Positions 54,637-64,000 of a DNA stretch of 64,000 nt are shown here, one piece after another. The notes under the pieces were generated by a model. The model saw only the letters and a program-made list of their open reading frames with translations, did no database searches and had not been told where the DNA came from. The translations under genes were made by a program, and so were the position numbers. This DNA comes from Escarpia spicata (taxonomy: Eukaryota; Annelida; Polychaeta; Sabellida; Siboglinidae), in NCBI GenBank assembly GCA_963995525.1, contig OZ023217.1, positions 20,484,773-20,548,772 of the forward strand. The letters are read 5' to 3'. Within the stretch, counting starts at the first letter, position 1. The number at the start of each line of letters is the position of its first letter.

Positions 54637-55630
54637 TGGACTAGTGGAATGTACCAGCCTCAGAAAGATACTAGTCCTACCACCACCTCGCCAGCGTCGC
54701 GGCCATGTGATCAACAGTTCAGTCTTACCACCAGCAGGGTGCTGTACACAGGCCCGTCATTCCTGCCACGTAGGCCTACTATAAGACTGGAACTCTCTTA
54801 CTAAGGATGTATTTGAGGCCAAGACTGTCGACATGTCTGTATCACGGCCTTCCCACTGTCACGTGCCTTCATTTTATTTATTTATTTAAATTGTTCTCTC
54901 TTGTTTTCCCGGTCTTTCTTTTAATTTCTCATTTTCATTTCCTTTTTATTGATAATATGAACTGGAAGTAAGTGCGCACTAATTATTAGTGGGCATCAAC
55001 GGCAAGAAGAAGAAGACAAGGGAACATTACAGGTGGTAATGACTTGGTCTTTGAAAGCCTTCTACTTCGTTTGAAGCCGAAGTTTGAAGCCGTCCACTTC
55101 CAGTGTTATTTATGGAAGTAAGAACAATGTCAGCGTAGACATGGCATCAACATTGATCTCGTCAATATCCGTGGCATATCTGACTAATATCGATCTCTTC
55201 TGGCATGCGTTAAACAAGTTTCTATTGCTGGTTAAACATCACACACGTTTGGTGTTCTTTATATACACGCACGCACACACGCACGCACGCACGCACGCAC
55301 TTGTAACACTATATACACAGTAGACCCGTAGAAGCAATGGAGTACATTTTAATCATATACATAGACTACAAATTAAATAAGACATGCGGGTGATAATTTC
55401 TCGTGCGATAAGAATTATAAGATTTATCTAGCGAAACAATCTTTAACGAAACAAGTTATTCTATACCGGTATACAACGTGGATCAACTACTTTACGCCTA
55501 TTTCGTCTGGATATCATACATGTAACTTCGAAACCAGCCAAAAAACAGCTCCGGAAACGACAATGATTCGTGCAGAATATTGTATGCGTTAATCGTGTTA
55601 TGCCGCAGAGGTAACTCCTGGAACATCCTT
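54637..55630. other. 3' flank of the sarcosine dehydrogenase gene
   Basis: No gene is seen. A (ACGC)n/(CACA)n microsatellite lies at 55,266-55,300. Confidence 0.45.
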
Positions 55631-58600
55631 TCACTGATTCACTATAGAATCGTAGTGTCCTTTCACGCGCTGGTTGTCAGGATCAAACGGCGACTTGGTG
55701 TGGAGTGTCGCAGGCAACAACTCGCCCATGTGTTCTAATTCGTACGTCCCCGATCTCAAGTAGTCCATCGTCACCGCTTCACCGTCGTCGCTGTCGACGT
55801 ATCCATACGCAATGCTTTTACCGAGCGTATGCGCATAGTCAGCCCGCCGGATGAATCCGGTGACCTTGCCGTCACGCCTGATTGCTTCCAGGCCGTGCAG
55901 TGGCACGTGTCTAAAACAAAGCAATATCTGATAGGACCATACATGAATTACTGTTTAGACCTCATGGTAACGGACGAGTTTGCTATTATCGCAATATATT
56001 TATTAGTTTTAATATCACAATTAATAATGTATTACTGTATTTATTTTCTAATTGTTATTTTTATGGCTGTTGATTATCCATTTTTTCTTTTCTTTTATTA
56101 ATTATTCTTATTTTAATGCAGCTTCCAATGTGTATTTATTTAGTTATTTAACTACCACTGATATTTTATACAAACTCATATGTGTGATATAGTATCGGGA
56201 ATGTTTGAACAATGAGATGACATACCGCAATAGTACTATAATTCACAAAATTATATAACCATTATCAGCATTGTTGGCAAAGACAAAGCTTGACGGAGGT
56301 CAAGCGTAAAATGTTGATTGTGACGTAGGCAAACCGCGACGTAACGGATCCATCACGTGTCCTGTTGCCTACCAAATAGTCCGTCAAGCCATCAAAAATG
56401 GGTGCCAAACAAGTGTTGCGTTCGTGCATTCCGTCGTATATTTTGTTGAAATTATTGCTCCCAAAGTTTTTCTTTATGACAGAAACATAACGCAAAATTT
56501 GTAAACTGACAACTGCAAGCGGGGACAGTTTCATCTATGCAATGTCATGCTGCAATAGTAATACAATTCATAATAAATATAACCGTTATCAGGTAAAGCT
56601 TGATGGAGGTCATGCGTGGAATTTTGATTGTGACGTAGGGAAAACCGCGACGTAGCTGATCTGTCAATTGGTGTATCTTGTACGTCGCGGTTTGCCTACG
56701 TCACAATCACAATTATGCGGGAGACCTCGTCAAGCTTTGCCTTTGCCAACAATGTTGATATATATATGCGTGAATCATATTACTATTACCAAAAATAGAG
56801 CGAGCGAAAAATGAACAACTGAAAACTCATCCCAAAATGCATTTTTAAACGATTACTTGTACCACTACGGTTCATCCGATCCAAACAATCTTGATATCGT
56901 TTGAAAGCTTACGATTTCTGCTATTCAAATATGTAAATGGTTTCTTGAGAGTCGTTTCTAAAATAAACTATAAACGGACATACAGAGTGCTGGTTCCGGT
57001 GTCTTAGACACTGCAAACGATGTTGTTTCGACGACAAAGTTCATTAATCTACCGATTGAGGCACCACTATCTGATTTCATGGTATAAGCTCCACCCACTT
57101 TCAAACAGATGCTAAACTGACATACGCGAAGTAGGCGTGACGTCACAATCACGTATATCAGCCAACCACCGCAACGAATTTTGACCCGTTGGTTGGCATA
57201 CGTTATTGTGACGTCACGTCGACGTAGATATATATCGGCTTTGCTGCGATCAAAGCACATTAGTTTCGCTGCGGTTTAAAAGTGGGTGGAGCTTATAACA
57301 TGAAATCAAGAAATGGTGAAGTGCGCATGTCTGAACCTATGCAAATGAGGAAAACAGCGCCGCAATCGGAAGATTATTGTACTTAGTATCCGCCGCCAAC
57401 ATCGTTCGGAACCGCACAGAACACCGAAAACGGCAAGATTGTAGATCCGTTTATAGGTGTTCTATGATCGGTTACCGGGAAATATAAATGACGCTAGAAT
57501 AACAAAATGTGCATCCTTTCAAATGGCACCCAAATCGTCTGGACAGGACGAGCCATGAGGGTACTAGTGACCGTAGAAGTTCATGTTTTAGACGTATGCT
57601 GAGTTGTTCATTTTTCGCTCGTTTATTTATTTTTGTTATTACTGCAAGCCGTCTCATCAATCAAACATTCCGGCACTTTAAAAAAGCTTGTCACTTTAAA
57701 AACGTTTGCCTTATGTCTTTATGTGGCCACAATGTCAAAACAATATACGATGGAATGCACAAATGCACCACGTGTTCGGCATCGATTTTGTTATGGCTTG
57801 ACGGAACTTTTGCTAGGCAACAGCTCACGGAATGGATAGGTCAATTGTTTGTGTTAACATTTCCTTGCGTCACCTTCATCGGCTGTAACAAGGTGCTCCA
57901 TGCACACGGGCGCAGACAAAAAGAAAGGAACCTACCTGTCCACGGTGAAGCAAGCAATCCGCTTGCGTACACCTTCTTTCTTCTGTCGCTCCAGAGCTTC
58001 GCGACCCAGAAAGGGGATATCAGATTTGAGCTTACAGGTGAACGCCAGGCCGCTTTCCAAGGGAGTGTCATCTGCTCTTAGATCCTCGTGCCAGTGGCGG
58101 TATCCTACCAATAAACATGGCATTTGTATGCGTTTACATTCAATATACGTCCATTGATACAGTGTGTACACTGCCTGCTCGGCGTCTCTCACACGCCCGA
58201 CCGGGAAGCAACTCCGGCCGCCGGGAGCAAGATCCAGTGGGTTAGAGACAGAGATCACCGCTCTGTGAGTCCACGACAGGTTACATATTTACCCACTGTG
58301 TGGGATCTCTTACTTCCCCTGGCATAAACACCAGTAGAAGGTACTAACTGCTTTTAGTGTCTCTTCGGAAAGGCACAGGAAAGGTGAGGTGAACGAAATT
58401 GCGTAAGTTTCAACATGGCGGCAGGTGCAATCGAACCGCCGTCCCCTCGATCGACAGTCCGGCGCTCTACCGCGCGACCACCGCTACCTACTTGGCATTT
58501 GTTCACAACGATACACAGGTCGGCGTGCCAGTGGCGGTATTTACCAGCGAACATGGCATTTGTTCACAATTATACTATTTAGCAGTGCGAATTATATATT

Positions 58601-61600
58601 TTGAACAACTTGAAACATTGTCGAATTAGATTGAATCGAGACTCAATATTTCATGCAGTGCACTTAATACTACATTAAGTATGTTACAAGTATACCGCTT
58701 TTTGATATTTGGCATGTTCACTTGGTTCCATCAAAATATTCAACGAACTTCGTGCTAATAATTATCACACCAGGCATGACAAGGTGAGTATAATTATTTT
58801 ATTATATACCTGGAATAATTATAATTTTATGCTATTTAGTATTTTAATGCTTGTACACACCCGTGAACGGGGCAACAGTCCCGGATTTGACGATGTCAAA
58901 ATAAAGTTTTTATTATTATTTATTTATTACGGGTACTAAAAAAGACAACTTCGCTTTAAAGGGAGGGTGTAAGTTGTAACAGGAAATCTGCTTTGTAGAA
59001 CGTGGGAAAACAAAACATCGTTGACCATCAAAGGGTATTGTGGTCAACTCAGCCCGCTTAGACAGTATCGCCAAGAAGACTTGTTTGGAAACTGGGAGTT
59101 TTGTTTACCATTTGAACAAGCTCCGGGGTCGTATCTTCTAAATTGTGAACGTTCTTACTGGCTTACTAAATATAATTTGGGAGGCAGTATACCTTCACCA
59201 TAGTTAGTATAGTCTTAAGAACATTATATAAAATAATAAACGAAACAAACTGAACAGGCTGTCTCCTTTTATACTGCACCATTGCCCAAAGAAACCCGAC
59301 ATTGTTTCGCAGATTTTGATTTCACCCGTCTATAGTTTATGAATATTTTTATGTCAGATATTCTGCGGTCTTTTAACTTCCTGAGTATAATTGTGCCCTG
59401 CTAGTCGTAGTAGTGCAGTTAACGTGACACCGAGAAGTGAACCTTTTTCGATGCTGAGGGAATCAATAGCCCGGTAGCCAGCGTTGACGATGCCGTACTG
59501 AGCTCCAGCCTTCATGATGGCCTGGTAGACACCGACGGCGGACGAGTTCGGCACGTGAAGCTCCCAGCCTAGCTCCCCGACGAAGGAGAGACGCATGGCC
59601 CTCACCTCGTGGCCCGCGACCTGGATCACCTGTTAACGAACGGGTGCCGTCAAGCCGTTACGACATTGCTAGACTTCGTAAGGTTCAATACGGGGCGGAT
59701 GACTCCCTATAAAGGCCAGGGTACAGTGACACTTTTCGTCCGTCCTGACCAGAACAAACCAGACCAGGCTCACCCCGACTGCAGTGTATACACTATACCG
59801 ACTATCACCGACCGAGTCATAGCTGAAGCCCGCGTGACGCAATAGAACCTATTCACGTAAACTTGAAAACGTTCGACTACGTCAGACTGACATGACAAGT
59901 TCTGACGTAGTCGAAAGTTTGAATCACTCGTTGTCAGCCGGCATAGTGTATACACTGCAGTCGAGGTGAGTCTAGTTTGATCTGGTCGGGTCGCGTCGGG
60001 TCGGGCGAAAAATGCAAGTGCATCCCGGTCTTTAGGCTAAGGTTGGAGCGGATCATTCCCTATAACCAATGAACGTGTGACAAAGTGTGGTAGCGCAGTC
60101 CGTTGTGTTGTCGTATTGTCAATACGACTGAGTGCCATTTTGTTATTAGTACGTAAAGGAACCATTAATGCAAGAAACGATTGACGTGTGATGATAGGGC
60201 CTACGTGTGTTAGAGAGCGGTTACACTGGACAGTCGAGGAACTGGCGCGTTACCACGATGTAAACTCATCACGTACGCACGCACGCACGCACGCATGAGC
60301 ACGCACGCACTCACATACCCGTGAGACCAAGCGCGCTTCCTTTTACCCTATAACAAACTCGTGCACCTGCACAAATACACGCGAATCCAGCGTCCACGTA
60401 CCCTCATTACCGCACATGTGTCCCCCTATAAGCAGTCACACCCAACGTAGACCTATTCTTAATTTTCCTTTCCTTTGCACTTAGTTCAGTTAATTAAAAT
60501 ATGTACAGCTACTGTACACTAACTGCATGTTATCGGGAAGATATACAAACATACCTTGTGTGTGGAGAATGGAAATGCGGCGTCACTTAAGTCGCTATCT
60601 GTCAAACTCTGCAGAATCTCTCGACTGAATGAAATAGGAAAAGAAACACATGTTAAGAGCATGTGACGCTCGTTTAATAAACTCTTGCAATACACTATGT
60701 CATGACATGTGTGTGACGTCATGATGTGTGGCTGAGATATGACGTTGTAATGTGACGTCGTGATGACCGTGATGTAATGCCATAACATGTGACATCATGA
60801 TATGACGCCGTGATGTGACGTCGTGATGTGACGTGATATGAAGCCTTGGTGTCAGCCGTGATGTGACACCGTGATGTAATGCCATGACATGTGTTGTGAT
60901 GTGTGCGCCGTGACGCGACCTATGACATGTAACGCCGTGATGTGGCCCAAAACATGTGCCAGTTACCTGCGCAGACCCTGCACACTGAGCATGGCCAAGG
61001 CCTCGGACACGTCTACGAGGGCGCAGTCGAGGCGGCTGTCTGCGAGGACGTCCTGCATGTGACTGAGGGCGTGTTGAGCCAAACCTCCTCCAACGGCCAC
61101 GTAGAACCCTCGACCTACAAAACGCACGCAATTAGTCGTATTTCCGTCGTTCAGTGCATCTTCGTTGACACGACATCGGCAGCATAAAGTACCCGTCCTT
61201 AGTGGTGGTGGTGTCGTCGTCGTTGCCTTCGTCATCGCCGCTGCCGCTGCCGCAGCCGCAGCCGCAGCCGCAGCCGCAGCCGCAGCAACAACAATAGTAT
61301 ATATTTCACATATATACATAGTTCACCGTGAACAAACGTTTTGAAGACTTACCGTCGAAATGCGGATCGTGAAGACCCGTATCCGCACCTGGAGACAGGA
61401 CGCTGACAGTGAGGTCCGCCTCGACGCAGCCTCGTCGGTTCAACATGCAGCTGTAGACGGTGCTGCCTGCAACACAACGCATTGGTCACGACACACCGGC
61501 ATGTTTGGTTGCATCATGGTCAACCTTTCCTTTTCACATTTTCCGACTCATCTCGTCTTGCCCAATTTTAAAGTGTAGAGGTGGAAGGGAATTATGGGTA

Positions 61601-61757
61601 TGTAGTCACTTCTCTTACCTGGGTCCTTTCTCATGTCGTTAGAAAAGAGCCAGTCAGCCGCCTTGGGTGCGTCCGGTCCCGTCAGGTAATACTTGCCGAA
61701 ATACGACATATTGAAGACAGCTGCTCTCTCCCGACAGGCCAGACACTCATTGCCAAT
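55631..61757 (-). CDS. SARDH: Sarcosine dehydrogenase, C-terminal seven exons
   Basis: A mitochondrial flavoenzyme demethylating sarcosine to glycine, passing the one-carbon unit to tetrahydrofolate. Minus-strand exons: 61,757-61,619 ([20 protein letters not shown]), 61,466-61,353 ([20 protein letters not shown]), 61,114-60,967 ([13 protein letters not shown]), 60,624-60,555 ([20 protein letters not shown]), 59,629-59,443 ([30 protein letters not shown]), 58,104-57,936 ([20 protein letters not shown]) and 55,910-55,631 ([42 protein letters not shown]). All introns read GT-AG and the junction codons I checked keep frame. These exons cover the folate-binding GCV_T domain and its C-terminal barrel. 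The N-terminal FAD domain is not in the window and must lie beyond 64,000. Dimethylglycine dehydrogenase and the PDPR subunit are related alternatives but fit less well. Confidence 0.88.
56226..57850. repeat. Nested foldback (MITE-like) cluster in the last SARDH intron
   Basis: Arms of about 75 bp sharing GATTGTGACGTAGGCAAACC lie at 56,269-56,343 and 56,680-56,756, with a partial extra copy at about 56,550-56,660. A second palindrome (57,066-57,315) has arms around AAGCTCCACCCACTTT. An outer pair, GAGCGAGCGAAAAATGAACA, is at 56,798 and inverted near 57,602. A block at 56,340-56,470 recurs inverted at 57,735-57,840. Confidence 0.8.
58130..58525 (-). mobile_element. tRNA-derived SINE-like insertion
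   Basis: On the minus strand at about 58,495-58,425 there is a tRNA-like head: GCGCGGTAGAGCGCC resembling a D arm with A box and GGTTCGATTGCACC as the T arm/B box. A tRNA-unrelated body follows. The exon-edge sequence CAGTGGCGGTAT...AACATGGCATTTGTT flanks it on both sides (58,090-58,128 and 58,526-58,562). Host tRNA origin is inferred; cloverleaf pairing of the acceptor stem is incomplete. Confidence 0.5.
59743..59990. repeat. Foldback element in a SARDH intron
   Basis: The outer arms (about 50 bp) share CGACTGCAGTGTATACACTAT-type sequence in inverted orientation (59,743-59,797 and 59,943-59,990). Inside, CGACTACGTCAGA and TCTGACGTAGTCG form a second hairpin (59,871-59,916). Confidence 0.85.
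60700..60960. repeat. Degenerate GTGATGTGACGTC repeats
   Basis: Repeated words GTGATGTGACGTCGTGATG, TGATGTAATGCCAT and AACATGTGAC in a SARDH intron. The long minus-strand open frame (His/Arg/Thr-rich) through it is a repeat artefact. Confidence 0.75.
61228..61292. repeat. (GCAGCC)n/(GCTGCC)n repeat
   Basis: Tandem hexamers in a SARDH intron; the poly-alanine open frame on the minus strand is an artefact. Confidence 0.9.
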
Positions 61758-62602
61758 CTGGAGCAGTCAAACACAGGATCCAGCTTCTAGCCGAGTCGGT
61801 TACCAGCGCAGGAGTTAGGACTGTGGATGTCCCTGGACTATGGATGGCCGGTCATCCTAGCATAACAGTTTTCCCATCTTCCTAATTGATAACACAATTC
61901 TGCATAACATACACATTTTATTTCAGAATACAAACCTGCACAGTCACACGCTAGTTTGTCAGTTGTCATGTAGAATCACAAATATATCAAATTAATGGAG
62001 CTCACACAAAATATCTGTGTGGGCCCCTACGCAACTGCCCCGTCTGCCCTGCCCTAAGTTCGACACTGTCGGTTACTAATATTATTATTATTATGTGATC
62101 ACAATGGTGTATACGTCAAAAAAGACTGAGAAGCAAACAACGAAATGACGCAGGTGATTTCCATTTATAACAATACATTTTTGTATTGTTCGATGTGGTG
62201 AAAGCACTGGTCGGTGTGACGCGTCTAGTGTCACAGTGTAGTGAGTAGCTTGTAGTGCATGCGCGTCTAGCTCTCGCGTTCAGTTACGAACGCCAGCTAG
62301 TCCCTTCATAGGGGCAAAAAGGGACATGAGTGCGCAAGCCTCCCCTGCTGGTACATAGCCTCTCCATAGACAAGACTCTCCTTGTGGTACATTGCGGTAA
62401 CTGGGCACCTTACGGCCCCAGGCTAATATGCTAGGGATCTAGGAGAGGGACAACTCTGATTTAAAAACCCAACTCATTAGCCTTGACAGGCAATGGGTCT
62501 AGGGGAAGGAAAATTCTGACTTCAAACCATGGGCAGATCAAGTCCACTAGTCATGGAAGACATTGACTTACGGGAAGAAAACCTGGAAGACAAACCTACC
62601 AC
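61758..62602. other. SARDH intron or intergenic DNA
   Basis: No further SARDH exon was recognised. From about 62,230 the sequence looks like the 5' end of the LINE remnant that follows (GC-richer, with TCTAGGGGAAGG and GGGAAGAAAACC words). Confidence 0.4.
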
Positions 62603-63900
62603 ATGGATCAGCATGGGCAGCGCCGTGTGGCTCGAACAAATTACCTAAATTTTATTTATGCTATGTCACTTAGTAATTACCAGATTGGCTACCGCGTGCG
62701 GGGGAACCGACACGCTGGGACTCAGGCACCAGCGAAAAATCAGCGAAGACCTGGAGGGTCGAACAGCCGGCATCGACTCTCATGCGAAGTCCGATTTGCC
62801 ACCCTCAATGTGGGAACAAAGACGGGAAACGAGTGGAGGTGGTGGAGCTAATGAAGAGGAGGCAACTGTCAGTGATGGAGGTACAAGAAACCAAGTGGAA
62901 AGGGAACCGGTCAATGGATCTGGGAGATGGGTTTAAGATGCTGCATGCAGGGGGAGATGGAAGGACGAATGGAATGGGAGTAATTATGAAGGAAGAATAC
63001 AACAAGGAAGTCATCAGGGTGGAACGATGGGAAGGCAGGATAATTGCAGTGTGGATGTTAATTGGAGGAGAGATGATGTGCATACTATCGGGCTACGCAC
63101 CTCAGACAGGGAGAACTCAAGAAGACAAGGATGCATTTCGAAACAACCTGGAAGAAATTATTGAGCCGGATACAATGTTGGTTGTGGCAGGTGATCTAAA
63201 GGAACATGTAGAAAAGAGTTAGAACAGTGAGGAGACCTTAGGAAAGTACGGATATGGAACGAGAAAAAGAGAGGGACAAGATTTGGTCGAGATGCTAGGC
63301 AGAAATCAGTGAATGGTGGTACATTCTTCTTTCAGAAGAAGGAATCACACGAGATCACATACAGAAGTGGAAACGACAGAACAGAGATAGCTCTGCTAAT
63401 TGTTAGAAGCAGCCAGTTGAACAAGGTTAGGGACTGCAAAGTTATGGCAGGAGAGCACATAACGAGCCAACATAAACCATTGGTTTATGAAATGTGGATA
63501 AAAATAGGCAAAAGAGAAGGGTGAAACAAACACAGTAATCAAATGGTGGAAATGTGAAGGAGAGGTGATGGCCCATTACAAAACCGAAGTAGAGAGGAAG
63601 TTCAGACTACTCCAAGAACAACGGGAGGATGTGGAATCAGAGTGGAAAGCATTTAAGGAAGGCTTTGTTAGAACAGCTGAGGAGATATGTGGCCGAACAA
63701 CAGGAAAACCCACACAAAGCCGAAAGAAGAAAGAACAGTGGTGGAGGAACCAGGCAGTTGAACAAGCAATACGAAAAAAAGGAGGCACTGAAGTGTGTGG
63801 AAGAAGCGAGTGATGAAGACAAGACAAGGCTGAAGCAGAAGTACCGAGAGAAGAAGAAGGCAGCATATAAGGCGGTTGCTAAAGCAGGAATTATGTGATA
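62603..63900 (+). pseudogene. Non-LTR retrotransposon (RTE/CFDP2-like) endonuclease remnant, runs off the window
   Basis: The frame 62,782-63,222 has the endonuclease/exonuclease/phosphatase pattern: QETKWKGNRSMDLGDGFKML (catalytic-type Glu in QETKW), GVIMKEEYNKEV, ILSGYAPQTGRTQEDKDAF and VVAGDLKEHV (GDLN-like motif with K for N). Further pieces continue in other frames to the edge, including a Lys/Glu-rich coiled region (63,565-63,900), typical of the linker before the reverse transcriptase. Frameshifts near 62,780, 63,222 and 63,520 show decay. Confidence 0.82.
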
Positions 63901-64000
63901 GGATTGAAGAAAATGGAGGGAAAACTGATCTTCAAACTTGCCAGGGATAGAGACAGAGACAACAAAGATACCATACGAACATCAGCAATAAAGAGAAGCG

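Noticed and set aside
60963..61319. Poly-alanine extension of the SARDH exon frame
   Set aside because: A splice acceptor (TTTTGTAG) at 61,115 ends the exon; the Ala run is an intronic GCAGCC repeat.

Overview
The window is invertebrate nuclear DNA, AT-rich and crowded with repeats, with one complete 26-kb Polinton/Maverick (adintovirus-like) element integrated in it. The eukaryotic signs are spliced genes with GT-AG introns, TATA boxes, AATAAA signals, mini- and microsatellites, MITE-like foldbacks, LINE fragments and two DNA transposase genes. I cannot name the species. The one conserved host gene, a sarcosine dehydrogenase, fits any animal, and the repeat content suggests a marine invertebrate.

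Region 1 (1-17,352) is host DNA without a recognisable intact gene. Two roughly 5-kb copies of the same segment (800-5,725 and 8,343-13,339) form a tandem segmental duplication. Each carries a short exon-like unit, and a third version lies at about 7,670. A 28-bp minisatellite follows (13,413-14,150), then a decayed THAP/DDE_Tnp_4 transposase on the minus strand (14,550-16,690).

Region 2 (17,359-43,327) is the Polinton. It starts with AG and ends with CT, has inverted terminal repeats of about 423 bp, and is flanked by a perfect 6-bp target duplication AATAGA. The plus-strand block (27.5-41.5 kb) is GC-rich. It has an early-looking cluster (RPA-like ssDNA-binding protein and small accessory proteins behind a repeat-plus-TATA promoter), a protein-primed DNA polymerase B with N-terminal zinc fingers, a packaging ATPase, small membrane proteins, conserved Polinton proteins, a chromodomain integrase, a penton-like minor capsid protein, a pX/pVI-like basic protein, the double-jelly-roll major capsid protein and an adenain-like protease. 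The left arm holds a second, AT-rich PolB on the minus strand plus fragments of other Polinton genes, so the element looks like a mosaic of two lineages. A TATA-driven inward-facing gene sits just inside each terminal repeat: a Thr/Ser-rich protein with a PLDLS motif on the left and a three-exon zinc-finger gene on the right. The integrase and the three structural protein genes are open. Both polymerases, the ATPase and the protease are interrupted.

Region 3 (43,334-64,000) is host DNA again: a LINE reverse transcriptase fragment, dispersed hairpin-ended repeats, long AT microsatellites, a two-exon Mutator-like transposase (minus, 49,791-52,155), seven 3'-terminal exons of a sarcosine dehydrogenase gene (minus, 55,631-61,757) with foldbacks and a tRNA-derived SINE in its introns, and a decayed LINE endonuclease at the right edge.

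All gene calls rest on reading the sequence and remembered family motifs. No database search was run.
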